A DNA stretch of 64,000 bases, taken from positions 1,922,001 to 1,986,000 of the forward strand of contig NZ_CP126271.1 of NCBI RefSeq assembly GCF_003234655.2, in the 5' to 3' direction. Below are positions 35,068 to 43,949 of the stretch, one piece after another. The stretch is from Curtobacterium sp. MCLR17_007 (GTDB lineage Bacteria > Actinomycetota > Actinomycetes > Actinomycetales > Microbacteriaceae). The first letter of the stretch is position 1. The number at the start of each line of letters is the position of its first letter. The notes under the pieces are model-generated. The model saw only the letters and a program-made list of their open reading frames with translations, made no database searches and was not told the DNA's origin. The position numbers and the translations under genes were made by a program.

Positions 35068-36309
35068 TCAGCCGATGCGGATGCCGAGCAGTGCGTCGAC
35101 GACGTCGACGAGCTCCGGCGTGGAGCGGGTGCCGCCGGCAACCGCCGTGTCGACCGCCGCGACGGCCCCGGGCGTGTCGAGGTCGTCCGCGACCCGGGCT
35201 CGCAACCGGGCGACGACGTCGTCAGCGTCGTCGGCGTGTCCGGCCCCGCCGCCCACCCACGCGTCCCAGGTCGCCAGTCGGCGTGTCGCGCTGGCGAGTT
35301 CGGCGTCGAACCACTCCCAGTCGTCCGAGTACCGGTGCGACAGCAGGGCGAGGCGGATCGCCCGCGGGTCCGCTCCGTCGTCGAGCAGCCCGCGCACCGT
35401 CACCAGGTTGCCGAGCGACTTCGAGATCTTCTCGCCCTGGTAGGCGATCATCCCGGTGTGCACGTAGGCGTGCGCGAGCGGCTGGTGCGCGAGGGCCGCC
35501 GCGTGCCCCGCACTCATCTCGTGGTGCGGGAAGACCAGGTCGCTGCCCCCGCCCTGCACGCTGATCGGCAGGCCGAGCCGGTCACCGGCGATCACGCTGC
35601 ACTCGATGTGCCATCCGGGACGTCCCACGCCGACCGCGCTCTCCCAGCTCGGCTCGCCCGCCCGGGCCGCGCGCCAGAGCAGGGGGTCCAACGGGTCACG
35701 CTTGCCCGGGCGGTCGGGGTCGCCGCCGCGCTCCGCCGACAGGGCGAGCATCGTCTCGCGGTCCATGCGGCTCTCGTCGCCGAGCGACCAGGACTCGGTC
35801 GGGCGGTTGACGTCGAAGTAGAGGTCGTCGCCCTCGCTGTCCGGTGTCGGCACGGCGTAGGCGGAGCCGGTCTCCTGCAGGAAGGCCACCGCTTCGGCGA
35901 TCCGCTCGACCTCGTCCGTGACGGCGACGTAGTCGTCCGGGGGCAGGATGCGCAGGGCCTCCATGTCGCGGCGGAACAGGTCGATCTGCGAGGCTGCGAG
36001 GTCGCGCCAGTCCACGCCGTCCCGCGCGGCCCGTTCGAGCAGGGGGTCGTCGACGTCGGTCGTGTTCTGGGCGTACTCGACGTCGAGACCGGCGTCGCGC
36101 CAGGCACGGCCGAGCGTGTCGAACGCCAGGTAGGTCGCGGCGTGGCCGAGGTGTGTGGCGTCGTACGGGGTGATCCCGCACACGTACAGGGCGGCGCGGG
36201 CCTCGCCGTGGGTGGGGTCGACCGGCTTGCCGGTCGAGGTGTCGTGGACGACGGGTCGTGGACCGGAGCCGGGGACCTCGGGGACGGACGGGGCCTGCCA
36301 GGCCCTCAC
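35068..36309 (-). CDS. mshC: Cysteine:glucosaminyl-inositol ligase MshC (mycothiol biosynthesis)
   Basis: MshC joins L-cysteine to GlcN-myo-inositol with ATP, the third step of mycothiol synthesis. It is a relative of cysteinyl-tRNA synthetase. At 413 aa it has the MshC length and is shorter than Cys[19 protein letters not shown] holds the zinc Cys and the HIGH-like motif. [10 protein letters not shown] and PHHEMS hold further ligands, and EKISKSLGN is the KMSKS-like loop. The GTG start overlaps the uppP stop. Mycothiol genes mark the genome as actinobacterial. Confidence 0.95.
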   Translation of the reverse strand: MRAWQAPSVPEVPGSGPRPVVHDTSTGKPVDPTHGEARAALYVCGITPYDATHLGHAATYLAFDTLGRAWRDAGLDVEYAQNTTDVDDPLLERAARDGVDWRDLAASQIDLFRRDMEALRILPPDDYVAVTDEVERIAEAVAFLQETGSAYAVPTPDSEGDDLYFDVNRPTESWSLGDESRMDRETMLALSAERGGDPDRPGKRDPLDPLLWRAARAGEPSWESAVGVGRPGWHIECSVIAGDRLGLPISVQGGGSDLVFPHHEMSAGHAAALAHQPLAHAYVHTGMIAYQGEKISKSLGNLVTVRGLLDDGADPRAIRLALLSHRYSDDWEWFDAELASATRRLATWDAWVGGGAGHADDADDVVARLRARVADDLDTPGAVAAVDTAVAGGTRSTPELVDVVDALLGIRIG

Positions 36310-37133
36310 GGCTGGATCACCTGGAGCGACAAGAGCACGAGGAGAACGATACCGAGTGCAACTCGGTAGTACACGAAGGGCATGAAACTGCGCTTGCTGA
36401 TGTAGTTCATGAACGCGGCGATCACGACGAAGCCGACGCCGAAGGCCACGACCGTCGCGACGAGCGTGTCGACGACGCCGAACGGCGCTCCGGTGTCGCC
36501 GAGGCTGGTCGCGGCTTCGTACAGCCCGGACAGGAACACCGCCGGGACGGCGAGCAGGAACGCGAACCGTGCCGCCGCTTCGCGGGTGTAGCCGAGCGCG
36601 AGCCCCATGGACACCGTGGCGCCGGACCGCGAGACGCCGGGGACCAGCGCCAGCACCTGCGCCAGACCGATCAGGATCCCCCCGCCGAACGTCATGTGCT
36701 CGATGCGCCGTTCCTTGCGGCCGACACGGTCCAGCACGCCGAGGACCACGCCGAACACGATCAGGACGACCGCGACGATCCACAGCGACCGGAACGTGGT
36801 CTCGATCGTGTCCTGCAGCAGGAGTCCGACGACGCCGATCGGGATCGTGCCGAGGATCACGAGCCAGCCCAGCCGCACGTCCGGGTCGTTCCGCGGCACC
36901 TTGCCCGACAGCGCTCCGAACCACCGCCGGACGATGCGCGTGATGTCGCGCCAGAAGTAGATCAGCACGGCCGTCTCGGTACCGAGCTGCGTCACGGCGG
37001 TGAACGCGGCGCCCGGGTCCTGCGCATCGGGCAGGAAGAGGCCGACGATGCGCAGGTGGGCGCTGGAGGAGACGGGCAGGAACTCGGTGAGTCCCTGCAC
37101 GAAGCCGAGGAAGATCGCCTCGAGGATGTGCAC
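36306..37133 (-). CDS. uppP: Undecaprenyl-diphosphatase UppP
   Basis: UppP recycles undecaprenyl pyrophosphate for cell-wall synthesis and gives some bacitracin tolerance. The 275-aa integral membrane protein has family motifs [19 protein letters not shown] near the start and [17 protein letters not shown] in the middle, with about eight helices. The GTG at 37133 follows GGAAAGG. The longer open frame is antisense of the M20 gene. Its stop overlaps the mshC start. Confidence 0.95.
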   Translation of the reverse strand: MHILEAIFLGFVQGLTEFLPVSSSAHLRIVGLFLPDAQDPGAAFTAVTQLGTETAVLIYFWRDITRIVRRWFGALSGKVPRNDPDVRLGWLVILGTIPIGVVGLLLQDTIETTFRSLWIVAVVLIVFGVVLGVLDRVGRKERRIEHMTFGGGILIGLAQVLALVPGVSRSGATVSMGLALGYTREAAARFAFLLAVPAVFLSGLYEAATSLGDTGAPFGVVDTLVATVVAFGVGFVVIAAFMNYISKRSFMPFVYYRVALGIVLLVLLSLQVIQP

Positions 37134-37213
37134 TGGCGCGGCCTTTCCGGAGCGGGGCTCGGTCGTGTCTGTCGTGGCCGGGTCGGAGGTCGCCCCGGCG
37201 ACCAGCAAGTCTC

Positions 37214-38539
37214 TCAGTACGACCCGAGCAGGTCGCCGAGCACACGCCGACCGAAGGCCAGGGAGTCCAGCGGCACCCGCTCGTCGACACCGTGGAACAT
37301 CGCGGGGAAGTCGATCCCGGCGGGCAGCTGGAGCGGGACGAACCCGTAGCCCGCGATGCCCAGGGTCGACAGCGCCTTGTTGTCCGTCCCGCCCGACAGC
37401 AGGTACGGCAGCACCGGCGCACCCGGGTCGTGCCGGCCGAGCACGTCCCGCACGGCGTCGACGAGCGGCCCGCCGAAGTCCTGCTCGAGCCCGACGTCGC
37501 GGAAGGACGTGATGACCTGGACGTCCGGCCCGGCGAGTTCGCGCACCCGGGCGAGGACCGTCTCCTCGTCCCCCGGCAGGCAGCGGACGTCGATCAGGGC
37601 CTCGGCCGCGTCGGGGATGACGTTGTGCTTGTACCCGGCCTGCAGCACCGTGGGGTTCGACGTGGTGTGCAGCGCGGCGTGGATGAAGCGTGACGCCGAG
37701 CCCGTGGCAAGCGCGATCTCGTCCGGGCCGGTGACCGCGGGGTCCACGCCGAGGAACCTGGCGACCTCGGTCACCATCGCGTCGGTCGTGGCCGACAGGC
37801 GGACCGGCCACTCCTCGCTGCCGATGCGGGCCACGGCCGCGGCGAGCTTCGTCACGGCGTTGTCGCGGATGACGTGCGAGCCGTGCGCCGCGGTCCCCGT
37901 CGCGACGAGCTTGAGCCACAGCAGCGCCTTCTCGCCGGTCTGCAGCAGGTAGGCGCGACGATCACCGAGCGTGATGGAGTACCCGCCGACCTCGCTGATG
38001 GCCGCCGTCGCGCCCGCGAAGACCTCGGGATGCTGCTCGACGACGTGGTGGGAGCCGAGGACGCCCCCGGCTTCCTCGTCGGCGAAGTACGCGATGACGA
38101 GGTCCCGGTCCGGGGCGCCCTGCGCGGCGATGACGTCGCCCAGTGCCGTCAGCATCATCGCGTCCATGTTCTTCATGTCGACGGCGCCGCGGCCCCAGAG
38201 CATGCCGTCGCGGACGTCACCGCCGAAGGGGTCGACGCTCCAGTTCGCCGGGTCGGCGGGGACCACGTCGAGGTGGCCGTGCACCACCAGCGCGGGCTTG
38301 TCGGGGTTCCGTCCGGGGACACGCGCGACGACGCTGACCCGGTCGGGTTCGGACTCGAACAGCTGCGGGGTAAGACCGAGTCCGCGGAGCTTCGCTTCGA
38401 CGTAGTGCGCGGCCTCGGTCTCTCCCGAGGACCGGCCGTTCCCCCAGTTGCTCGTGTCGATCCGGATGAGGTCGCGCGCGATGGCCGCGGTGGCTTCGAG
38501 GTCGGTCGTGGTCGGCTCGAGTCCGGGGTCCGTCGTCAT
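37214..38539 (-). CDS. M20-family metallopeptidase
   Basis: This 441-aa zinc peptidase/deacylase of the ArgE/DapE/CPG2 type has zinc ligands in [24 protein letters not shown] and FADEEAGG, with the catalytic Glu pair in DEEAGG. The dimerisation insert includes [10 protein letters not shown], and the last zinc His lies in MFHGVDERV. Substrate is unknown. TAGCGT lies 6 nt before the ATG, so the mRNA is probably leaderless. It diverges from the tRNA gene and lies 80 bp upstream of uppP on the same strand. Confidence 0.93.
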   Translation of the reverse strand: MTTDPGLEPTTTDLEATAAIARDLIRIDTSNWGNGRSSGETEAAHYVEAKLRGLGLTPQLFESEPDRVSVVARVPGRNPDKPALVVHGHLDVVPADPANWSVDPFGGDVRDGMLWGRGAVDMKNMDAMMLTALGDVIAAQGAPDRDLVIAYFADEEAGGVLGSHHVVEQHPEVFAGATAAISEVGGYSITLGDRRAYLLQTGEKALLWLKLVATGTAAHGSHVIRDNAVTKLAAAVARIGSEEWPVRLSATTDAMVTEVARFLGVDPAVTGPDEIALATGSASRFIHAALHTTSNPTVLQAGYKHNVIPDAAEALIDVRCLPGDEETVLARVRELAGPDVQVITSFRDVGLEQDFGGPLVDAVRDVLGRHDPGAPVLPYLLSGGTDNKALSTLGIAGYGFVPLQLPAGIDFPAMFHGVDERVPLDSLAFGRRVLGDLLGSY

Positions 38540-38545
38540 GCTGCA

Positions 38546-38551
38546 ACGCTA
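38546..38551 (-). promoter_or_regulatory. Candidate -10 box for leaderless M20 gene
   Basis: It reads TAGCGT on the minus strand, 6 nt before the ATG. Confidence 0.55.
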
Positions 38552-38595
38552 CCGGGCACCCGTGACGCCGGACGCGCCCGGGATGTCCGCCCGTG

Positions 38596-38625
38596 TTCAA
38601 CCACCGTTCAGTCCCGTGCTAAGGT
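38596..38625 (+). promoter_or_regulatory. Candidate promoter of tRNA-Leu
   Basis: TTCAAC and TAAGGT are separated by 18 bp. The transcript would begin about 50-55 nt before the tRNA 5' end. Confidence 0.4.
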
Positions 38626-38684
38626 CTTCTCCGGCAGCAACGCCGGGGAAACCCGTTGTTCCAGCCCACAACTGAAGAACATCT

Positions 38685-38770
38685 GTCCGGATGGCGGAAT
38701 TGGTAGACGCGCTAGCTTGAGGTGCTAGTGCCCGTATTAGGGCGTGGGGGTTCAAGTCCCCCTTCGGACA
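38685..38770 (+). tRNA. tRNA-Leu (anticodon GAG)
   Basis: This 86-nt class II tRNA has acceptor stem GTCCGGA/TTCGGAC with discriminator A. The D-arm is GGAATTGGTAGACGC. The anticodon arm CTAGC-TTGAGGT-GCTAG gives anticodon GAG. A long variable arm (GCCCGTATTAGGGC) and T-arm GGGGGTTCAAGTCCCCC follow. CCA is not encoded. A classical terminator follows 20 bp later, so it is a single-gene unit. Confidence 0.97.
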
Positions 38771-38790
38771 CGCAGTGTTGAGACACGCGG

Positions 38791-38825
38791 CGAATGGCTC
38801 ACCTTCGGGTGGGCCATTCGTTTTT
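38791..38825 (+). terminator. Rho-independent terminator of tRNA-Leu
   Basis: CGAATGGCTCACC pairs with GGTGGGCCATTCG around a TTCG tetraloop (one T-G pair) and is followed by TTTTT. It is the only classical U-tract terminator noticed in the window. Confidence 0.95.
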
Positions 38826-38934
38826 GCGCGCCCGGATTCGAACAGTGGATGCGGCCGATCCGCCGACCGCGCGACATCCCCGACGTCGTACGACATCGAC
38901 GGTGTCGCACCACCGGCACAGGACGCGACCACAT

Positions 38935-38982
38935 GACGGACGGGAGGCCCGGTGCCAGCTGGCACCGGGCCTCCCGTCCGTC
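38935..38982. repeat. Dispersed palindromic element, perfect 48-bp copy
   Basis: Two 24-bp arms are perfectly complementary with no spacer. The core is GGGAGGCCCGGTGCCAG and its complement, the outer end is GACGGAC and the centre is CCAGCTGG. It lies 13 bp after the ndh stop, opposite the tRNA. No gene is seen in 38826-38934. Confidence 0.95.
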
Positions 38983-38995
38983 TGCGCGGTGGTGC

Positions 38996-40321
38996 CTACT
39001 TCGCCGCGTCGACGAAGGAGCGACGCGGGTCGGTCTCCTTGATCAGCGAGGTCGCGTCGCGGCCGGAGACCGCGCCGGTGATCCAGCCGATGACGATGCG
39101 CGCCTTGCGGTTGAGCGTCGGCATCGCGTACACGTGGTACGAGCGGTGCGCGAGCCACGCGAACAGGTTCGTCATCTTGATGCCCTTGATGTTGGCGGCA
39201 CCCTTGGCCACGCCGTACGAGGCGACCGTGCCCACGGAGACGTGGCGGTACTCCTCGAGGGGCTTGCCCGTGATCGTCGCGACCACGTTGTCCGCGGCCA
39301 CGACGGCCTGGCGGACGGCGTTCTGCGCGTTCGGCGGGTAGAAGGCCGGCTGCTTCTCGGCGGTCAGGTCGGGGACCTGCGCGACGTCGCCGAGGCCCCA
39401 GACGCCGGCGACGACCTCGTGGGTGTCCTCGGCCTCGACCTGGAGCTTCGCGTTGGCCGCGAGGTGCCCCTTCGGTCCGCGCGGCAGGTCGGACGCGTCG
39501 AGCAGCGGGTTCGGCTTCACGCCGGCGGTCCACACGAGCAGCCCGGTGGCGAACTCGTCGCCGTCGGAGAGCTTGACGACGCCACCCTCGCAGCTCGGCA
39601 TGGTGGTCTTCAGACGCACGTCGATGCCACGTGCGCGCAGGGACTCGAGCGTCCACTTCGACAGCTCCGGGCCGACCTCGGGCGCGACGCGGTCGAGCGC
39701 GTCGATGAGGACCCAGCGGGGCTGCTCGCCGGCGAGCGACGGGTAGGTCTTGATCGCGGCCTGCGAGACGTCGAAGAGCTCGCCGATCGCCTCGACGCCG
39801 GTGTAGCCACCGCCGACGAAGATGCTGGTGAGCAGTCGACGACGCTCGTCCTCGTCACGCGTGGCCGCGGCCTTCGCGATGTTGTCGAGGAGCTTGGCGC
39901 GGACGTAGGCCGCCTCTTCGACGGTCTTGAAGCCGACGCCGACCTCCTCGAGACCGGGGGTCGGGAACGTGCGCGTGACCGAGCCGAGGGCGACCACGAG
40001 CTGGTCGTACCCGAGCGTGCGGTCGTCGCCGCCGGCCGTGGCGATCGCGACGGTCTTGTCTGCCGACGAGATCCCGGTCACCTTGCCCTGGATGACGCGC
40101 GTCTTCCGGAGCGCACGACGGAGCTCGACGGTGACGTCCTTCGGGTTGATGTGGCCGCCGGCCACCTCGGGCAGGAACGGCAGGTACGTGTAGTACGTGT
40201 TCTGGTCGACCAGGGTGATGCGCATCGGCACCGTCGCGGCGTGCTTCTGCAGCTGCTTGACGGTCGCGTAACCAGCGGAGCCGCCACCGAGGACGAGGAC
40301 GTGAGGGATCGAATCTGCCAT
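38996..40321 (-). CDS. ndh: Type II NADH:quinone oxidoreductase (NDH-2)
   Basis: This non-proton-pumping dehydrogenase passes electrons from NADH to menaquinone at the inner membrane face. The 441-aa protein has the FAD loop HVLVLGGGSAGYATVKQL at the N-terminus, the NAD loop SIFVGGGYTGVEAIGEL in the middle and WGLGDVAQVPD for FAD contact near residue 310. An amphipathic C-terminal part follows. It feeds the bc1-aa3 chain encoded at the start of the window. No clear Shine-Dalgarno precedes the ATG. Confidence 0.95.
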   Translation of the reverse strand: MADSIPHVLVLGGGSAGYATVKQLQKHAATVPMRITLVDQNTYYTYLPFLPEVAGGHINPKDVTVELRRALRKTRVIQGKVTGISSADKTVAIATAGGDDRTLGYDQLVVALGSVTRTFPTPGLEEVGVGFKTVEEAAYVRAKLLDNIAKAAATRDEDERRRLLTSIFVGGGYTGVEAIGELFDVSQAAIKTYPSLAGEQPRWVLIDALDRVAPEVGPELSKWTLESLRARGIDVRLKTTMPSCEGGVVKLSDGDEFATGLLVWTAGVKPNPLLDASDLPRGPKGHLAANAKLQVEAEDTHEVVAGVWGLGDVAQVPDLTAEKQPAFYPPNAQNAVRQAVVAADNVVATITGKPLEEYRHVSVGTVASYGVAKGAANIKGIKMTNLFAWLAHRSYHVYAMPTLNRKARIVIGWITGAVSGRDATSLIKETDPRRSFVDAAK

Positions 40322-40394
40322 GGGTCTGGTCTACTCGATCAACCCTCAGCGCGTCATGTCCGCCGCGCACATCTGCCAGATCCGGTGCAGATCA

Positions 40395-40408
40395 ACGACA
40401 CCTGTCGT
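40395..40408. other. Inverted repeat between the 66-aa gene and ndh
   Basis: ACGACACCTGTCGT has 6-bp arms around CC. Partly paired flanks (TGCAG...CTGCA) extend it to about 33 bp. It may be the terminator of the upstream operon or an operator of ndh. Confidence 0.45.
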
Positions 40409-40430
40409 CTGAACTGCAGGGTGGGAAGGG

Positions 40431-40631
40431 TCAGCGTCCGTCGCGCAGCCGCCACCACGCGGTCTCGGCGAGGTCGACGCCCATGAAGACCCCGTGGGGC
40501 GTCCGTCGGGACTCGACCAGGCTGAAGCGCCGCAGGCGGTACCCGCCGCCGAACCGATCGATGATGGCCTCGGGCGACGAGTCGGCGGTGCGCTTGACGT
40601 GCCACGTGCGGTCGTCGACGGGGACGATCAC
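40431..40631 (-). CDS. Conserved-looking small protein (66 aa) of unknown function
   Basis: This compact basic protein has no membrane segment (VDDRTWHVKRTADSSPEAII at the start, GVDLAETAWWRLRDGR at the end). The start is a GTG at 40631. The frame stays open upstream through a hexanucleotide repeat coding Ala-Gly/Ala-Ser pairs and into the helicase gene, but no start codon is seen there. It follows the SF2 helicase by 88 bp and may be part of that operon. I do not recognise the family. Confidence 0.6.
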   Translation of the reverse strand: MIVPVDDRTWHVKRTADSSPEAIIDRFGGGYRLRRFSLVESRRTPHGVFMGVDLAETAWWRLRDGR

Positions 40632-40660
40632 GCTGCCACCGGCGCCGGGCGCGACACCAT

Positions 40661-40717
40661 CACCGGCACCGGCACCGGCACCGGCACCGGCACCGGCGCT
40701 GGCACTGGCACTGGCAC
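40661..40717. repeat. Hexanucleotide tandem repeat (CACCGG)n
   Basis: CACCGG is repeated about six times and is followed by CGCTGG/CACTGG variants. It ends at the helicase stop codon and lies just before the 66-aa gene. Copy number may vary by slippage. Confidence 0.9.
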
Positions 40718-40719
40718 CG

Positions 40720-42702
40720 TCATCGCCGGCCGCCGATGCGGGACCGCAGGATGTCGATCCGCTTCTGGATCTGTTCGATGCTCGCCTGGGCGACGGCCGG
40801 TCCCCCGCTGATCCGCCGAAGCTCGGCGTGGATGGCCCCGTGCGGTTCGTTCGCGTGCCGCGACCAGATCGACACCAGACGCTGGAGTTCGGAGCGCTGT
40901 TCCTTGATGGTCAGGTACATCGGCCGGTCGGGCTCGGGCGCCCTGGGGGTCCCGTCCTTGACCGCGCGGCCCTTGGACCGTTTCGCCTGGGTCGCCTGCC
41001 GGGACCGGAGCAGGTCGCGGACCTGGTCGGGTTCGAGCAGCCCGGGGATCCCGATGAAGTCGAGCTCTTCGAGGGACCCGATCTCGCCGCCGGTGCCGAA
41101 CTCGCCACCGTCGTAGAGCACCCGGTCGAACGAGGCCTGCGAGTCGAGGGCCTCGAACGGCTGCACGTCGAGCAGGCTCTCCGAGGCGCGGTCTTCCTTG
41201 TTGGCCTCGGCGACCAGCGCGTCCTCGGGGTTGTACATCCCGTCGTCGGCGTCCTTCGGGCGGTCGAGCGCGTGGTCGCGTTCGAGCTCGAGCGTGGCGG
41301 CGAGTGCCATCAGCCCCGGCACGCTCGGCAGGAACACCGACGCGGTCTCACCGCGACGACGGGCCCGGACGAACCGCCCGATGACCTGCGTGAAGAACAG
41401 CGGCGTGCTGGCACTGGTGGCGTAGACCCCGACGCACAGCCGTGGGACGTCGACGCCCTCGGAGACCATCCGCACCGCGACCATCCACCGCGAGGTGTCG
41501 GCGGCGAAGGCGCCGATGCGGCTCGACGCGGCGGCCTCGTCCGAGAGGACCACGGTCGGCCGCTCCCCCGTGATCCGCTGCAGGATCCGGGCGTAGGCGC
41601 GGGCGGTGGACGCGTCGGTCGCGATGACCAGGCCGCCGGCGTCGGGGACCCCGCGGCGCACCTCGGTCAGGCGCGTGTCGGCGGCGGAGAGGACCGCCGG
41701 CATCCACTCGCCCTCGGGTGACAGCGCCGTGCGCCAGGCCTGGGCGGTGATGTCCTTCGTGACCTGCTCGCCGAGGGAGGCCGACATCTCGTCGCCCATC
41801 CGGGTCTTCCAGCGCATCTGCCCGGCGTACGCCATGAACAGCACCGGCCGGACGACGCCGTCGACGAGGGCTCGGCCGTAGCCGTAGTTGTAGTCGGACA
41901 CGGAGGTGCGGATGCCCTGCTCGTCCATGGCGTACTGGACGAACGGGATGGGCGCGGTGTCCGAGCGGAACGGTGTGCCCGACAGCGAGAGCCGTCGTGT
42001 GGCGCCGTTGAACGCCTCTCTGATGCCGTCGCCCCAGGTCAGCGCGTCGCCGCCGTGGTGGACCTCGTCGAGGACGACGAGGGTGCGGCCGCCCTCGGTG
42101 ATCCGCCTGAGGACGTCGGGGTTCATGCCGACCTGGGCGTAGGTGACCGCCACGCCCTGGTAGTGCCGGCCGAACATGCCGTCACCGTTCTTGAACATCG
42201 GGTCGATGCGGATCGAGACCCGGTCGGCGGCGTCGGCCCACTGGCGCTTCAGGTGCTCGGTCGGCGCGACGACGACGAGGCGGTCGACCGTCCCCCTGGC
42301 CAGCAGCTCGGTCGCGAGCCGGAGCGCGAAGGTGGTCTTGCCGGCGCCGGGCGTCGCCGCGGCGAGGAAGTCACGGGGCTCGGTCTCGAAGTACTTGGTC
42401 AGCGCTTCGACCTGCCATGCACGGAGCTTCGACGCGGTCCCCCATGCCGCACGGTCGGGGAACGCCGGCGACAGGTGCTCGGCCGCCGCGTTGCCCGCGA
42501 TCTCCGCCAGCTCGGCCGGCGCGAGCTCGGCGGTTGCCAGCTCGGCGGGTGCCGGCTCGGCCGGCGCCAGCTCGGCGGACACCCGGCCCGGTCGGGCCGC
42601 GTTCCCGGTGGTGTCGACCGGACCGACCGCCGCCGTGTCGGCTGCGGCGGTCTGCTGCTGTTCGTACTCCGCTGCGCTCACTTCGGGCGATTCTACCGTC
42701 AC
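40720..42702 (-). CDS. SF2 DEAD/DEAH-box helicase (DEVH)
   Basis: This 660-aa helicase has an Ala/Pro/Glu-rich N-terminal tail (to about residue 80), Q-like region LRAWQVEAL, motif I AATPGAGKTTFALRL, Ia VVAPTEHLKRQW, II VLDEVHHGG, III LSLSGTPFRSD, V EGVDVPRL and VI QVIGRFVRARR. It is of the type I-restriction/UvrB-like subgroup found in actinobacteria. Its role is probably DNA repair, given the dinB neighbour. The GTG at 42702 overlaps the dinB stop. A second GTG at 42681 has TAGAAT 8 nt upstream and could be an independent leaderless start. Confidence 0.9.
   Translation of the reverse strand: MTVESPEVSAAEYEQQQTAAADTAAVGPVDTTGNAARPGRVSAELAPAEPAPAELATAELAPAELAEIAGNAAAEHLSPAFPDRAAWGTASKLRAWQVEALTKYFETEPRDFLAAATPGAGKTTFALRLATELLARGTVDRLVVVAPTEHLKRQWADAADRVSIRIDPMFKNGDGMFGRHYQGVAVTYAQVGMNPDVLRRITEGGRTLVVLDEVHHGGDALTWGDGIREAFNGATRRLSLSGTPFRSDTAPIPFVQYAMDEQGIRTSVSDYNYGYGRALVDGVVRPVLFMAYAGQMRWKTRMGDEMSASLGEQVTKDITAQAWRTALSPEGEWMPAVLSAADTRLTEVRRGVPDAGGLVIATDASTARAYARILQRITGERPTVVLSDEAAASSRIGAFAADTSRWMVAVRMVSEGVDVPRLCVGVYATSASTPLFFTQVIGRFVRARRRGETASVFLPSVPGLMALAATLELERDHALDRPKDADDGMYNPEDALVAEANKEDRASESLLDVQPFEALDSQASFDRVLYDGGEFGTGGEIGSLEELDFIGIPGLLEPDQVRDLLRSRQATQAKRSKGRAVKDGTPRAPEPDRPMYLTIKEQRSELQRLVSIWSRHANEPHGAIHAELRRISGGPAVAQASIEQIQKRIDILRSRIGGRR
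42690..42695 (-). promoter_or_regulatory. Candidate internal -10 box for the SF2 helicase
   Basis: It reads TAGAAT on the minus strand, 8 nt before an in-frame GTG at 42681. It lies inside the first codons of the longer form. Confidence 0.4.
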
Positions 42703-43949
42703 CCGATGTCCTGCCGGGCGTGAGGCGGGCGCTGCTCGGGCGTGCCGCGGACCAGCGATGCCGGACGCAGCACGCCGGCGCCGAACCGGGCGGTCACCGC
42801 GTCGACGGTGGTCTCGGTCTCACGCCACGGCGCGTCGTCGTCCCACAGGGCGTTGCTGGCGGCGGTCGGCACGAGGTTCTCGCCACGGACGCCGATGAGC
42901 CGGATGCGGTTGCCCGGTCGGTGCAGCACGTCGTAGAGCTCGACGGCTTCACGGTGGATCCGACGGGCGACGTCGGTCGGTTCCGCGAGGGTGCGGGACC
43001 GGGTCAGCGTGGTGAAGTCGGTGTACCGGACCTTGAGCGCGATCGTACGGCCCTGGACCTCGGCCCGACGCATGCGCACCGCGACCTTCTCGGCCAGACG
43101 GAGGAGTTCCCGCGCGACGGCGTCGCGCTCGGTCAGGTCGGTGCCGAAGGTGACCTCGTGCCCGATCGACTTCTCGCCGACCGCGGTGTCCACCACGCGC
43201 GGGTCGCGGCCCCAGGACAGGTCGTGCAGGCGATGTCCGCCCGCCGAACCGATCGCGTGGACGAGCGACTCGAGCGGTGTGGTCGCGAGGTCGCCGACGG
43301 TGCGGATGCCCCGTCGTTCGAGCACCTCTTGTGTCTTGCCCCCGACGCCCCAGAGCGCGGACACCGGCTGCGGGTGCAGGAACGCGACCGTGTCGGCCGC
43401 CGGCACGACGAGCAGCCCTGCCGGTTTCGCCCGGCTGGACGCGAGCTTCGCGACGAACTTGGTCGAGGCTGCACCCACCGAGCAGTGCAGGCCGGTCTCC
43501 TCGAACACCGCGCGGCGGATGGCCTGTCCGATCTGCCACGGCGTGCCGTACAGCCGGACGGCCCCGGCGACGTCGAGGAAGGCCTCGTCGATGCCGAGTC
43601 GCTCCACCCGGGGCGTGAATCGGTCGAAGACCTGCATCACCGCTCGGGACTTCGCCTGGTACTTCTCGAAGTGCGGCTCGACGATGACGGCGTTCGGGCA
43701 GCGCCGCTTGGCGACGGCCATCGGCATGGCGGAGTTCACGCCGTACCTGCGGGCTTCGTACGTGGCAGCGGTGACGACCGAGCGGTCGGAGTCGTGGCCG
43801 ACGATCACCGGCAGTCCGACCAGGTCGGGGCGGTCGAGCAGCTCGACCGACGCGAAGAAGGCGTCCATGTCGACATGCAGCACCGTCGCCGAGACGTCGG
43901 CGACCGGCTGGTCAGAAACAAGTCGGTTGCTGCCGTCCTGCTTGCTCAC
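42699..43949 (-). CDS. dinB: DNA polymerase IV (Y family) DinB
   Basis: This translesion polymerase has 416 aa. The palm motif is HVDMDAFFASVE and the second acidic motif is LGIDEAFLDVAG. CSVGAASTKFVAKLASSRAKPAG is the family helix region, and a little-finger domain follows. The GTG at 43949 overlaps the acyl-CoA dehydrogenase stop (GTGA). No beta-clamp motif is obvious at the very C-terminus. It sits in an overlapping run with the helicase, which suggests a repair operon. Confidence 0.95.
   Translation of the reverse strand: MSKQDGSNRLVSDQPVADVSATVLHVDMDAFFASVELLDRPDLVGLPVIVGHDSDRSVVTAATYEARRYGVNSAMPMAVAKRRCPNAVIVEPHFEKYQAKSRAVMQVFDRFTPRVERLGIDEAFLDVAGAVRLYGTPWQIGQAIRRAVFEETGLHCSVGAASTKFVAKLASSRAKPAGLLVVPAADTVAFLHPQPVSALWGVGGKTQEVLERRGIRTVGDLATTPLESLVHAIGSAGGHRLHDLSWGRDPRVVDTAVGEKSIGHEVTFGTDLTERDAVARELLRLAEKVAVRMRRAEVQGRTIALKVRYTDFTTLTRSRTLAEPTDVARRIHREAVELYDVLHRPGNRIRLIGVRGENLVPTAASNALWDDDAPWRETETTVDAVTARFGAGVLRPASLVRGTPEQRPPHARQDIG

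Noticed and set aside
40720..42702. A restriction-modification or anti-phage system around the SF2 helicase
   Set aside because: No methylase, nuclease or specificity gene is next to it. The neighbours are dinB and a flavoprotein, so repair is the simpler reading.
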